Positions 18,014-27,327 of a stretch of DNA of 64,000 nt are shown one piece after another; the stretch's first letter is position 1; the number at the start of each line of letters is the position of its first letter. Source of the DNA: Halopseudomonas nanhaiensis (GTDB taxonomy: Bacteria; Pseudomonadota; Gammaproteobacteria; Pseudomonadales; Pseudomonadaceae). The DNA lies in the NCBI RefSeq assembly GCF_020025155.1, contig NZ_CP073751.1, positions 1,426,001 to 1,490,000 of the forward strand, read 5' to 3'. Both the position numbers and the translations under genes were made by a program. The notes beneath the pieces are model-generated. The model was not told the DNA's origin. It ran no database searches and saw nothing but the letters and a program-made list of their open reading frames with translations.

Positions 18014-18622
18014 ATGGCGGAGGAGAGCGGTTGGGCCAAGTCCGAATCGAATCGTAAAACCAATCCAGGCGCCTTCCTTCGAGGATTCCTGCGGGAGCCG
18101 AGCCAGGTCGGCTCGATCATTCCAAGTTCACGGTTTCTTGAGCAGCGTATCGTCGAGGCGGCAGATCTGTCTGCCGCCAGGCGGGTGGTGGAGCTCGGGC
18201 CAGGCACCGGCGGCACGACGCGTACCTTTCTTCAGCATCTTGGCCCTGATGCACGGCTGCTCTCGATCGAGCTAAGCCCTCATTTCCATGAACTGCTGGA
18301 TGAAATAGATGATCCGCGGTTCATCAATTGTCAGGGCAGCGCGGAACATCTTGCAGACATCCTGGCGCAGCACGGTATGGAGAAGCCGGATGTGGTGATC
18401 TCGGGCATCCCGTTCTCGAAGATGCCGCCAGCCGTTGCGACGCGGGTAGTGCAGGCGGTGAACGGTTCGCTGGCCACCGGCGGGCGATTCGTGGCCTACC
18501 AGTTCCGTCGCGACGTTGCCGGTTATACCGACCCGATCATGGGTGCGCCTGTTGGCTGCACTCTGGAATTACGGAATATTCCGCCGATGCGGGTGTATAG
18601 CTGGTACAGGAAGCCGGACTGA
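18014..18622 (+). CDS. PmtA-like class I methyltransferase
   Basis: A 202-residue protein with motif I RVVELGPGTGGTTRTFLQHL, LLSIELSPHF after beta 2, and VVISGIPFSKMPP where the catalytic loop lies. The GPGTG and IPFS motifs are those of the KsgA/Erm-fold group that includes the bacterial phosphatidylethanolamine N-methyltransferase PmtA. The basic N-terminus (FLRGFLREPSQVGSIIPSS) also matches PmtA relatives, where it helps membrane contact. A phospholipid acceptor is therefore plausible but not certain; no choline-phospholipid genes are adjacent. Confidence 0.75.
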   Translation: MAEESGWAKSESNRKTNPGAFLRGFLREPSQVGSIIPSSRFLEQRIVEAADLSAARRVVELGPGTGGTTRTFLQHLGPDARLLSIELSPHFHELLDEIDDPRFINCQGSAEHLADILAQHGMEKPDVVISGIPFSKMPPAVATRVVQAVNGSLATGGRFVAYQFRRDVAGYTDPIMGAPVGCTLELRNIPPMRVYSWYRKPD

Positions 18623-18641
18623 GTTGTCTGTCGCGTCGACG

Positions 18642-19319
18642 CTAGGCCCTCAAGTCGGTTTCGCAGCTCTTCCAGACCAAACCCGTCAGCCCGATCCCGG
18701 CGACGGCAAGCAGGAGCTGAAACCCTGACGCATCCAGCACCTGCAGGGTAAGAGCAGAAATCAGCGTCCATACCACCGGGATGATGCCCGCTACCCAGAG
18801 CACCCAACCGCGCAACAGAATCAGCACCAGTCCCAGTGTGGTGACCGCCGTTGGATCGGCGTGGATGCCGAAAACTTCCGCCTGATACCAGCCGTCGCCT
18901 GCCAGCGGGGCGATCAGGGGCATACCGACCAGACCGGCGACGGCGATCACCACGCCGATGAGAACAGGTGGGTTCGTCAGGCTTGGCGTTGCAGTCGGTC
19001 CAGGCCGGGTAACCGCGATCACTGACAGCAACAGAGCCTGAACGATAAATGCATAGCCGAGATAGCCGCCGGCCCAGTTCAGCTCCGCGTATCGTTGAAT
19101 GAAAAACGCAACTCCCACGAACGCCCAATGCGGTACATGTGTGAGGCAGGCGAGCCGTGCGCGGCCTGTGAGGGCCAAGGCAATGGAAACAGTGCCCAGC
19201 GTCAGCGTCAGCAGATGAAGCGGCCAGAACGTTTCACTCATCCGCTCCAGCAGCCGGACATAGACATCTGCCGTGAACGGGATGAAGTCCTGCAGTGCGT
19301 AGCTGCCCCAGTCGGTCAT
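18642..19319 (-). CDS. DUF6064 membrane protein
   Basis: A 225-residue protein with about six hydrophobic helices. It starts MTDWGSYALQDFIPFTADVY, the pattern I associate with DUF6064 (short amphipathic lead, then a WPLHLLTLTLG helix). An HWAFVGVAFFIQRYAELNWA segment follows in the middle. Its ATG overlaps the stop of the upstream aldo/keto reductase (ATGA), so the two are translationally coupled. Function is unknown. Confidence 0.75.
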   Translation of the reverse strand: MTDWGSYALQDFIPFTADVYVRLLERMSETFWPLHLLTLTLGTVSIALALTGRARLACLTHVPHWAFVGVAFFIQRYAELNWAGGYLGYAFIVQALLLSVIAVTRPGPTATPSLTNPPVLIGVVIAVAGLVGMPLIAPLAGDGWYQAEVFGIHADPTAVTTLGLVLILLRGWVLWVAGIIPVVWTLISALTLQVLDASGFQLLLAVAGIGLTGLVWKSCETDLRA

Positions 19320-20251
19320 AGCGATTCGATGTAGGCCGCCATGCGCTTGCGGGCGTCGGGTGACGGCATGGGGTCGTGACCGGCGCGCATGTTTTCACGC
19401 ATGTGCGCGACCTGTGTGGTGGCGGGGATGGCGCAGGTCATGGCGGGGTGGCTGACGATGAACTTCAGTAGAAAGTCAGCCCAGGTAAAGCAACCGCATT
19501 CGGCTCTGGCCCACTCGGGCAACGGCTCGTCCCGTCTTTTGAGTCGCTTGATCAGACCCCCACCGTCATAGGGCCGGTTGGCGATCACACCGATGTTGCG
19601 CTCCTGTGCCAGGGGCAGCAGCCGATCTTCTGCCTCGCGGTGGGTGATGTTGTAGGTGAGCTGAACGAAGTCGATGTCTTCTGACGACATGATCTGCTCC
19701 ATCTCGCTGTGACGGCGCCCATGCGACGTGGTGATGCCGACATGGCGAATCTTGCCCTCGGCTTTCAGCTCGCGCAGCACAGCAAGATGTTCACGCCAGT
19801 CGGCCAGATTATGCACCTGTACCAGATCGAGCTGCTCGACCGTCCAGTGCGCCTGCTGCGTCGCGACCTGCTCGCGCGTGGAGCCTCCGGCCGGGCTCCA
19901 GACCTTCTCGGCGGCGAACAGGTTGTTGGGTGTCCCGAGCTGCTGCAAGGCATGGCCGATCGTTTCTGACGCCGAGCCGTACATGGGCGACGAATCGATC
20001 AGCTGCCCGCCCAGTTCGAAGAAGGCCTTGACCACCTCGGCGCGGGCATTGAGCAACTTGGGATCGTTCCCGACATTGAAGGTGCGCCAGGTGCCCATAC
20101 CGATGACCGGCAGTGTGCGATCTGTGCCTGCGTACGCCTTGTGCCGCAGTCCGCCGTTGCTGGCGAAGAGGGAGGCGGATGGGAGCATCATGGCTGCCAG
20201 CGTGGCACCGATGAACTTGAGGCTGTGCCTGCGGGTGATTCGTGTGTTCAT
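19316..20251 (-). CDS. Tat-exported aldo/keto reductase
   Basis: A 311-residue protein beginning with a Tat-type signal (RITRRHSLKFIGATLAAMML), then an AKR TIM barrel. The catalytic tetrad is visible: Asp in IDSSPMYGSASE, Tyr in the same block, Lys in FAAEKVWSP and His in VQVHNLADW. NADPH-dependent reduction of a carbonyl is the family reaction; periplasmic placement by Tat suggests it is exported with its cofactor. It overlaps the DUF6064 gene by 4 nt and sits 13 nt from the upstream MFS gene, so these three form an operon. Confidence 0.88.
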   Translation of the reverse strand: MNTRITRRHSLKFIGATLAAMMLPSASLFASNGGLRHKAYAGTDRTLPVIGMGTWRTFNVGNDPKLLNARAEVVKAFFELGGQLIDSSPMYGSASETIGHALQQLGTPNNLFAAEKVWSPAGGSTREQVATQQAHWTVEQLDLVQVHNLADWREHLAVLRELKAEGKIRHVGITTSHGRRHSEMEQIMSSEDIDFVQLTYNITHREAEDRLLPLAQERNIGVIANRPYDGGGLIKRLKRRDEPLPEWARAECGCFTWADFLLKFIVSHPAMTCAIPATTQVAHMRENMRAGHDPMPSPDARKRMAAYIESL

Positions 20252-20264
20252 GGCGCCCGCTCTG

Positions 20265-21500
20265 TCAGGTGGATTGGGTCGGCACCGCCTTCGGTTCCTC
20301 GACGGCCAGTTCCTTGGGAAAACGGCGTATCAACAGAGTCAAGCCGAAACCCACCGACAGCACCAGAAAAGTGAAGCTGAATGCAGCGGTAAAGCCGCCG
20401 GTCGTTTCGATCATCCAGCCCGCAATGGCTGGACCGAGGAACTGGCCAATCGCAAAGAACAATGTAGCGAAACTGAACGCGATGGGGATGTAGCGAGGCG
20501 CCACCTGATCCGTGGCACTGGTCTGAATCATGGCGAACAGCCCGTTGATCGAGGCGCCCATGACCAGAAAGTGGAAGAAGAAAAACATCAGCGTCTGATC
20601 AATCAGTGGCAAGCCCATGGCGACGATCACCATGAAAATGCACATTGCCAGCGCATTGCCGCGGCCCCAGAAGTCCGACACCCAGCCCCACAATGGCCCC
20701 GCCGCGATGGACATCAGCCCCATCATTGCCATGAACCGGCCAGCGGTGGAGGCACTGTGACCGGTCTCGACCATGTAGCTGACCATGAACACCGTCTGAA
20801 CGATATAGCCCATACCGATGATGCCGTAGGTACTGGCAACGATCAGCACACGCGGGTTGCGGTAGATACGCCATTTCTCATCCGACGGCAGGCCGCCCGC
20901 ATCGCTGGCTTTGGCCTGCGGCGGGTTGCGTACGAAGAGACTGATCATGGCCGCGACGAACAGCGCGGCACCGGCAAAAACGCCCCAGCTCACCCGCCAG
21001 CCGTGCTCGCCGAACGTCTCGAACAGAAACGGCACCAGCACACCGGACACCAGCACCCCAAGGCCAACGCCACTGGTCATGCAGCCGATGACCAGCCCAC
21101 GCTTTTCCGGAAACCATGTTGCCAACAAGGCGACCATGGGCGCAAAGGCGAAGGCGGTGCCGAACCCCAGTACGCCCATGAGCAGCAGAACAAGCCAGTA
21201 GTTGGCAGCGACGGTCAGCCCCAGAAACCCTGCCGCCACGGTGAACATGCCGAACAGGATCGAGGCCTTGGCGCCCCAGCGGGCAGCAGCCAGGCCGCCG
21301 GCCAGCACGAAGCAGACGTAGCACAGCGCAGTGACCGTGCTCAGGATGCCCGCTTCCTGGTAGGAAAAGCCGAGATCGGCACGCATCGACGGCAGAATCA
21401 CGCCGTAGGCCAGGCGGGCAAAGCCAATCACAACCAGGGAGGTGAGGGTGCCGCACAACACGGTGATCACCATGTTCGGGCGGTGGGTACTCTGGGACAT
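20265..21500 (-). CDS. MFS transporter, YbfB/YjiJ-like
   Basis: A 411-residue protein with 12 hydrophobic helices and the cytosolic central loop at about residues 197-215. The N-terminal FARLAYGVILPSMRADLGFS stretch is typical of the YbfB/YjiJ branch of the major facilitator superfamily. The loop 2-3 GxLADRxG-type motif appears as GGLAAARWGAK and the second-half copy as LWGWVSDFWGRG. The substrate is unknown. It is the first gene of an operon with the aldo/keto reductase and DUF6064 protein, suggesting import or export of a carbonyl compound. Confidence 0.85.
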   Translation of the reverse strand: MSQSTHRPNMVITVLCGTLTSLVVIGFARLAYGVILPSMRADLGFSYQEAGILSTVTALCYVCFVLAGGLAAARWGAKASILFGMFTVAAGFLGLTVAANYWLVLLLMGVLGFGTAFAFAPMVALLATWFPEKRGLVIGCMTSGVGLGVLVSGVLVPFLFETFGEHGWRVSWGVFAGAALFVAAMISLFVRNPPQAKASDAGGLPSDEKWRIYRNPRVLIVASTYGIIGMGYIVQTVFMVSYMVETGHSASTAGRFMAMMGLMSIAAGPLWGWVSDFWGRGNALAMCIFMVIVAMGLPLIDQTLMFFFFHFLVMGASINGLFAMIQTSATDQVAPRYIPIAFSFATLFFAIGQFLGPAIAGWMIETTGGFTAAFSFTFLVLSVGFGLTLLIRRFPKELAVEEPKAVPTQST

Positions 21501-21698
21501 CGTCGCTCGCTTGTATCGATTGCTTCTCAGCGGCTCAGGTTAGCAGTTATCCGTCCCGGCGGGCGGCGGCGCAGTGCCGGCCCGGCCTCGTGAATGTCAG
21601 AACTGAAGGTCGGCAGATAGGTCACGCTGTCGGAGGTGCGCCTGCATGGGTCAGATACAGGCGCTGAGCTTCACGGAGGACGGGTTGAAAACGGTGAC

Positions 21699-22712
21699 TC
21701 AGCCGCGCATCCAGGGCGGCGGTGGCGGCTCATCGTTCGGCTCGTCCGTAGCATTGCGTAGCGCTTCGCGGCGCTCCTGCTCGGCCAGGGCCGCCTTGAT
21801 CTCGCGCATCACACCGTCAAGGTCGGCTTCATCTTCCGGTTCATCGAACAGACCGGTCAGCTGGGTATCAGGCGTCAGCTTGCCATCTTCGTACAACGCC
21901 CACATTTCCTTAGCGTAGCGGGTGGCCTTGAGTTCTGGCGCGAACTGGCCGAAGTACGCGGTCATGTTGCCCACGTCCCGCTCGAGCATGTCGAACGCGT
22001 GGTTGTTGCCGGCTGCGTCGACGGCCTGCGGCAAGTCGATGATCACCGGACCCCGGTCGTCGAGCAGCACGTTGAATTCGGAGAGGTCGCCGTGGACCAG
22101 TCCGGCGCACAGCATCTTCACTACTTCGCCGATCATGAAGGCATGAAATTCCCGGGCGTCGTCCGGCTCGAGATCCACATCATTCAGCCGCGGCGCGGCG
22201 TCGCCGTCGTGATCGGTGATCATCTCCATCAGGAGCACGCCGTCCAGGAAATCGTACGGTTTGGGGACCCGCACTCCGGCCTGGGCAAGACGATAGAGGG
22301 CGGCGACTTCTGCGTTCTGCCAATTCTCTTCCTTCTCCTTGCGGCCGTGCTTGGAGCCCTTGGCCATGGCGCGCGCATCACGACTACTGCGCACCTTGCG
22401 GCCTTCCTGATACTTCACGGCCTGGCGGAAGCTGCGGTTGTTGGCTTCCTTATATACCTTTGCGCAGCGCAGTTCCTTGCCGCAGCGCACTACATACACC
22501 GCTGCTTCCTTGCCGCTCATGAGCGGGCGCAGCACTTCGTCGATCAGCCCATCCTCGACTAACGGCTCGAGTCGTTTTGGCGTTTTCATCAGCGGCTTAC
22601 AGATCCTCTTGGCTAGGCAGGTCTGCAGGTTACGATAATCGTCAGCGAGCTTCCATGCTGGACCGCTGGTTTTCTGAACTTCTTGCACCGGCGCGGACTC
22701 TTCAGAGTTCAC
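21699..22712 (-). CDS. RIO-type serine/threonine protein kinase
   Basis: A 337-residue protein starting at GTG 22712. The RIO kinase core is clear: MSGKEAAVYVVRCGKELRCA with the ATP-binding Lys (CAKVYKE), the catalytic loop VHGDLSEFNVLLDD and the metal-binding Asp in VIIDLPQAVDAAG. The flexible loop RSSRDARAMAKGSKHGRKEK is the RIO1-type insertion. Bacterial RIO proteins are common in Pseudomonas with little known about their targets. The tail is acidic and ends in a proline run (PPPPPWMRG). The 5' end is close to, and divergent from, the DUF4112 gene. Confidence 0.9.
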   Translation of the reverse strand: MNSEESAPVQEVQKTSGPAWKLADDYRNLQTCLAKRICKPLMKTPKRLEPLVEDGLIDEVLRPLMSGKEAAVYVVRCGKELRCAKVYKEANNRSFRQAVKYQEGRKVRSSRDARAMAKGSKHGRKEKEENWQNAEVAALYRLAQAGVRVPKPYDFLDGVLLMEMITDHDGDAAPRLNDVDLEPDDAREFHAFMIGEVVKMLCAGLVHGDLSEFNVLLDDRGPVIIDLPQAVDAAGNNHAFDMLERDVGNMTAYFGQFAPELKATRYAKEMWALYEDGKLTPDTQLTGLFDEPEDEADLDGVMREIKAALAEQERREALRNATDEPNDEPPPPPWMRG

Positions 22713-22754
22713 GGCGAGCCGCTTGCCGCAGCCGGGATAGCCATTGGAGATGGA

Positions 22755-23213
22755 ATGACGCAGAAACCGAGCGAAGCCGAACAGCGTGCAATCATCAAAC
22801 GGCTCGACAAGTTCAGCCGTTTCACCGACAGCAGCATCGGGCTGCCTTTCACCCGGTTCAAGATCGGCGTCGAGGCCATTATTGGTCTGATCCCGGGAAT
22901 TGGCGATCTGGTGGGGCTGGCGATGTCGGGCTACGTTCTGCTCGAGGCACAGCGTGCCGGTGCCAGTGGTGACGTGAAGCGGCGCATGCTGCGTAATATC
23001 GGAATCGATTTTGCGGTGGGCCTGGTGCCTGTATTTGGGGATGCCTTCGATGCGGTGTACAAGGCCAATACGCGCAACACCCGCCTGCTGAGAGACTATC
23101 TGAATACCCAGCTTGCCGTGGAGCCGCCGCCGAAAGTGTTCCCGTGGAAAATAGTCATCGGTCTATCGGTGCTCTTTGCCGGTATTGCTGGCGGCGTTGC
23201 AGCCATCCTTTGA
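22755..23213 (+). CDS. DUF4112 membrane protein
   Basis: I take ATG 22755 (preceded by GGAGATGGA) as the start: 152 residues. The core LPFTRFKIGVEAIIGLIPGI is characteristic of DUF4112, followed by GDLVGLAMSGYVLLEAQRAG and VGLVPVFGDAFDAVYKANTR. A C-terminal hydrophobic helix (VIGLSVLFAGIAGGVAAIL) ends the protein. The family is small, membrane-associated and of unknown function. It diverges from the RIO kinase. Confidence 0.88.
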   Translation: MTQKPSEAEQRAIIKRLDKFSRFTDSSIGLPFTRFKIGVEAIIGLIPGIGDLVGLAMSGYVLLEAQRAGASGDVKRRMLRNIGIDFAVGLVPVFGDAFDAVYKANTRNTRLLRDYLNTQLAVEPPPKVFPWKIVIGLSVLFAGIAGGVAAIL

Positions 23214-23451
23214 TACTTCAAGTGCCGCGGTTCAAAAATGGAATTATGGCCCGTCTGATAAATAACCGAGATTGTTGTAGCTATATCTCAGCGATGCTGT
23301 ACAGTGGGCCCCAGCTTGAAGAAAGTATTTAGTTCAGATCTCCACTTCGTTGTATCGCTAGTCGTGCCTCGTCCTGAAGTTTCTAAGTTATCGCCTCTCT
23401 CCAGCATTCCGGTCCATATGGGCCATCATTTATAAACTCAGGATATATATT

Positions 23452-23661
23452 ATGTCGACTATGACTACTGGCACCGTAAAATGGTTTAACGAAGCTAAAG
23501 GTTTTGGTTTCATCGAACAGGCTGGCGGCCCGGATGTGTTCGCACATTTCAGCGCCATCACCGGCACGGGTTTCAAGACCCTTGCTGAAGGCCAGCGCGT
23601 TGAGTTCAAACTCACGCAGGGCCAGAAAGGCCCGCAGGCTGAGAACATCATGACCGTCTGA
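23452..23661 (+). CDS. CspA-family cold-shock protein
   Basis: A 69-residue OB-fold protein with both RNA-binding motifs: KGFGFIEQ (RNP1) and DVFAHFSAI (RNP2), plus the usual [13 protein letters not shown] start. It binds single-stranded nucleic acid and melts RNA structure. The nearest upstream gene ends 238 nt away, and this AT-rich interval probably holds the promoter and a long 5' leader, as in other csp genes. A strong intrinsic terminator follows 39 nt after the stop, so it is monocistronic. Confidence 0.95.
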   Translation: MSTMTTGTVKWFNEAKGFGFIEQAGGPDVFAHFSAITGTGFKTLAEGQRVEFKLTQGQKGPQAENIMTV

Positions 23662-23700
23662 GCCATTGGGCGCGCTAGTGCGCCCAGGTGCTAAGAACTC

Positions 23701-23729
23701 AAAAAGCCCAGCTTATGCTGGGCTTTTTG
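23701..23729 (+). terminator. Intrinsic terminator of the cold-shock gene
   Basis: AAAAAGCCCAGC, a 4-nt TTAT loop and GCTGGGCTTTTT form a perfect 12-bp stem with A- and T-tracts, working in both directions. Confidence 0.93.
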
Positions 23730-23911
23730 TTGGGCGACTTGAATGCGCTTCGCTCAAATCGCGGGACAGGGCGGTGGACCGGTATGAAAAACCGAACAGT
23801 CAATCCCGCGAGCGTCCCGTTCGGTATGTTGCGTGCAGTGTCCGTGGCTCCCACAATGCCACAAAGGCGTCCGGAACAGGCGCGCCAGTCTGCCAGAAAA
23901 GAAGAACAACA

Positions 23912-25126
23912 ATGAGTGAAATGAACACGCTGCGGGCATTGGCCGCCCTGGGTATTTCAATCGTCGGGCTTGGTTTCACCGAGCTGGCGCTTGCCGATAT
24001 ACGCATGGAATACGGTGCCGATCTGCGCTACCGCTACGAGTGGTATGACATGGAAGAGACTTCCAGGGCTTCGACCATCCGCCTGGGGCTGAAGGCCAGG
24101 GCGCTCGTAGGTGAGCATTGGAGCGGCTTCGCCGAGCTGGAAGCGGTGGAGCAGGTGTTTGCCGATGACTACAACGTTCCGACCATCCCTTCCCAGAATC
24201 GCCCCGGCTATCCGGTGATTGCCGACCCACGTGGTACCGAGATCAACCAGGCCTTCGTCCAGTACGCCAACCCGGATCGTGCGTTGCAACTGCGCCTTGG
24301 CAGGCAGGAAATCATGCTCAACAACGGGCGATTCATCAGCACCGCCGGGTTGCGCCAGAACCATCAATCGTTCGATGCATTCACGTTGGCTGTCGCGCCG
24401 CTGGACGGTCTGAAGATCGAGTACGGTTATCTCGACAGGGTACGTCGCGTGCTTGGTCGTCGAGCCAGCAATGGCCAGGCCGATATGGACTCGCATTTCT
24501 ATAACGTCGGGTATGCGGTGGACGATGTGGGCGTGCTGAAGACCTATGGCGTGTTGCTGGACTACGATGACGAGCCGACCAACTCGGTCGACACCTACGG
24601 GCTTAGCTTCGAAGGCCGGGCGCCCATCGACCGCTGGCACCTGCTGTCGACACTCGAGTATGCCGTTCAGCGCGATGTTGGCGCCAACCCGAATCAGGTA
24701 GAGGCCGATTACCGAGTGCTCGAGCTGGGCGCTGAAGTCTCCGACATTGCCTACCGCCTCGGCTACAACCAGCTGAGCGGCGAGTCGCCCACCGACAAGT
24801 TCATCACACCGCTATCGCACACCTTCAACAGCCTCACCGAGCTGTTTCTGGTCAACCCGAGCCTGGGCGACAGCCACGGCCTGGAAGTCTACTCCGCAAG
24901 CATCGCCGGCAGGATGCCTGGAACCGAAGCGTTGACCTTCATGGGTACGCTCTACGATTATCAGGCCGACACTGGCACCGCGCAGTATGGCCAGGGGATG
25001 GATCTGATGCTCGAGTACCGCGGCCTGTCGAAGACCATCATCAGTTGGCGCTACGGGAAGTACTGGGCGGACGAGTTGTACAGCGATGCTGTTCGCACAT
25101 CGATCTATGTGGCGTACAGCTTCTAG
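23912..25126 (+). CDS. Outer-membrane porin, alginate-export-like family
   Basis: From ATG 23912 the protein has 404 residues with a signal peptide (TLRALAALGISIVGLGFTEL, cleavage near ALA-DI). The rest alternates as amphipathic beta strands (ADLRYRYEWYDM; RLGRQEIMLNNGRFISTAGL) and ends in a terminal aromatic strand (SIYVAYSF). The QRLGLQ-like strand and the NNGRFI motif suit the alginate-export/AlgE-like beta-barrel group. Substrate specificity is not evident and no polymer-export genes are nearby. The frame is open further upstream, but it would run through the cold-shock terminator. Confidence 0.82.
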   Translation: MSEMNTLRALAALGISIVGLGFTELALADIRMEYGADLRYRYEWYDMEETSRASTIRLGLKARALVGEHWSGFAELEAVEQVFADDYNVPTIPSQNRPGYPVIADPRGTEINQAFVQYANPDRALQLRLGRQEIMLNNGRFISTAGLRQNHQSFDAFTLAVAPLDGLKIEYGYLDRVRRVLGRRASNGQADMDSHFYNVGYAVDDVGVLKTYGVLLDYDDEPTNSVDTYGLSFEGRAPIDRWHLLSTLEYAVQRDVGANPNQVEADYRVLELGAEVSDIAYRLGYNQLSGESPTDKFITPLSHTFNSLTELFLVNPSLGDSHGLEVYSASIAGRMPGTEALTFMGTLYDYQADTGTAQYGQGMDLMLEYRGLSKTIISWRYGKYWADELYSDAVRTSIYVAYSF

Positions 25127-25308
25127 TTGAGCACCGGGTAAATCCGGGCAATCTCGCCCCCGGCGGATGCACCACGACCTCCCTTGTTTTCATTGTTCCG
25201 GATATTCCCGCCGAATGCGCTGTCGGTTGTTCACGCGCCACCAAGCTGTGCTGGCACCATTCCTCCAGGCGCTTCATGACACGAAGCCGCTGAATCAAGG
25301 GAGAACAC

Positions 25309-27270
25309 ATGCAGGAACAATCAACATCCACCCTGAACCCTCCGGTGTTTTACGGCTCCGCCATCCTGATACTCGCGCTGGTGTTGTACAGCGTTCTGCA
25401 GCCCGAGCAGGCCCAGGTCGTTTTTGGTGAGTTGCAGTCGTGGATCATCGCCAATGTCGGCTGGATATATATTCTGGCGGTGGCAGGCATCCTGCTGACC
25501 GTTGTACTGGTCGCGGTGAGCCGATTCGGGGACATCAAGCTCGGGCCGGATCACAGCGAGCCGGACTACAGTAGCCCGACCTGGTTCGCCATGCTCTTTT
25601 CTGCGGGCATGGGGATCGGTCTGATGTTCTTCGGCGTGGCCGAACCGGTCATGCACTTTCTTGATCCGCCCGCGGGGGAGGGCGGTACTGCGACGGCTGC
25701 GCGGGATGCCATGCGCATCACCTTCTTTCACTGGGGGCTGCATGCCTGGGCAATCTACGCCATCGTCGCGCTGATTCTTGCGTACTTCAGTTACCGGCAT
25801 CGCCTCCCGTTGACGCTCCGTTCGGCCCTGTATCCCCTGATAGGCGATCGAATCTATGGCCCGATCGGGCATGCCGTGGATATTTTCGCCATCATCAGCA
25901 CCTTGCTGGGTGTGGCCACATCGCTGGGTCTGGGCGTCAGCCAGATCAACAGCGGGCTCAATCACCTGTACGGTCTGCCGATCTCTGTGCCGGTCCAGGT
26001 CGGCCTCATTGTTGCGACAACCGCATTGGCGACGGTCTCGGTGGTCACCGGGCTGGACAAGGGCGTTCGCCGGCTTTCCGAGCTGAATCTGATCCTGGCG
26101 GTGATACTACTGGCCTTCGTCCTGATTGCAGGCCCGACCGTGTTCATTCTGCAGACCTTCGTGCAGAACACCGGTGGCTATCTGTCGAATCTGGTGAACA
26201 CCACCTTCAACCTGTATGCCTACGAGCCGAACGACTGGATCGGCGGCTGGACGCTGTTCTACTGGGGCTGGTGGCTGGCATGGTCGCCCTTTGTCGGCCT
26301 GTTTATCGCTCGCATCTCACGCGGTCGAACGATTCGCGAGTTCGTCACCGGTGTGCTGCTCGTGCCGACAGGTTTCACGCTGTTCTGGATGACGGTGTTC
26401 GGCGATACGGCCATTCACATGATTCTGTGGGGGCAGGTCGAGCAGCTCGGTCTGGCGATCGAGGAGAACTCGGCCCTGGCGCTGTTTGCCTTCCTCGAAG
26501 AGTTTCCGTTTGCCTCGGTCTTCTCGCTCATTGCGATTCTCATGGTGGTAGTGTTTTTCGTCACCTCTGCCGACTCGGGCGCGCTGGTGGTCGACCTGCT
26601 GGCATCCGGCGGGGTCAGCCCGACGCCGGTCTGGCAGCGCCTGTTCTGGGCGGTCTCCATGGGGGTGGTGGCTATCGCGTTGCTGCTGGCGGATGGGCTG
26701 ACGGCGTTACAGACAGCAACCATCGCCAGTGCCTTGCCATTCACCCTGGTGCTGATGGTGTGCATAGTGGGCTTGCTCAAGGCATTGAGGCTGGATGCAA
26801 CCAAGCGCGATCTGCGATACCAGACTCCAACGACGTCGCCTGCGACCTCGACCACGTCAGGCGGGTGGCGCCGCCGTCTGCATAATCTCGTGCGCTTTCC
26901 GGACGAGCCTGAAGTCGAGAAGTTTCTGGCAGGTGTGGTTCTGCCGGCACTCGAGTCGGTAGTCAGCGAGTTCGATGCCGAGGGCTTCGAGACCCGCGTC
27001 AGTCGAGGGGAGGATTCCCGCGTTCGACTCGAAATCACTCACCAGGGCGAGACCGACTTCATTTACGAGGTCCGTCCGCGGCCCTATGAGCGCCCCAGCC
27101 TGACATCGGCGTCGGAAGAAGGCGGGAAGGCCGAGTATTACCGTGCGGAGGTATATCTGAACGAGGGCGGCCAGAACTACGACCTGATGGGTTGGAATCG
27201 GGAGGAGGTGATCAGCGACGTGCTGGATCAATACGAGCGCCACATGCACTTTCTTCACGTGGTGCGCTAA
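25309..27270 (+). CDS. betT: BCCT choline/glycine-betaine transporter
   Basis: A 653-residue protein with 12 transmembrane helices. The BCCT signature is present in FYWGWWLAWSPFVGLFIARI followed by SRGRTIREF. The glycine-rich AMLFSAGMGIGLMFFGVAEP precedes the aromatic substrate cage. The C-terminal cytoplasmic tail is long (about 140 residues from residue 510), as in BetT-type carriers where it senses osmolarity. Choline is the most likely substrate. No bet catabolic genes are in the window. Confidence 0.9.
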   Translation: MQEQSTSTLNPPVFYGSAILILALVLYSVLQPEQAQVVFGELQSWIIANVGWIYILAVAGILLTVVLVAVSRFGDIKLGPDHSEPDYSSPTWFAMLFSAGMGIGLMFFGVAEPVMHFLDPPAGEGGTATAARDAMRITFFHWGLHAWAIYAIVALILAYFSYRHRLPLTLRSALYPLIGDRIYGPIGHAVDIFAIISTLLGVATSLGLGVSQINSGLNHLYGLPISVPVQVGLIVATTALATVSVVTGLDKGVRRLSELNLILAVILLAFVLIAGPTVFILQTFVQNTGGYLSNLVNTTFNLYAYEPNDWIGGWTLFYWGWWLAWSPFVGLFIARISRGRTIREFVTGVLLVPTGFTLFWMTVFGDTAIHMILWGQVEQLGLAIEENSALALFAFLEEFPFASVFSLIAILMVVVFFVTSADSGALVVDLLASGGVSPTPVWQRLFWAVSMGVVAIALLLADGLTALQTATIASALPFTLVLMVCIVGLLKALRLDATKRDLRYQTPTTSPATSTTSGGWRRRLHNLVRFPDEPEVEKFLAGVVLPALESVVSEFDAEGFETRVSRGEDSRVRLEITHQGETDFIYEVRPRPYERPSLTSASEEGGKAEYYRAEVYLNEGGQNYDLMGWNREEVISDVLDQYERHMHFLHVVR

Positions 27271-27282
27271 AAGGCCGGTACT

Positions 27283-27318
27283 GCGTGCCGATTCGCCCAA
27301 CCGGGCGGATCGGCACGC
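27283..27318. terminator. Bidirectional terminator between betT and Mn-catalase
   Basis: A 16-bp stem GCGTGCCGATTCGCCC / GGGCGGATCGGCACGC with one G-T pair and a 4-nt AACC loop lies between the two convergent genes. Confidence 0.75.
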
Positions 27319-27327
27319 ATGCAGGCG

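Noticed and set aside
19728-21593. A 621-codon plus-strand open frame
   Set aside because: It covers the reverse of the aldo/keto reductase and MFS genes, whose motifs are clear. The translation is low-complexity (His, Gln, Arg rich).
23400-23430. A palindrome-like CCATATGGG near 23415
   Set aside because: It resembles the hydrolase operator core but lacks the full ACCC/GGGT arms and the following GAAATT, and it lies in the cold-shock leader.
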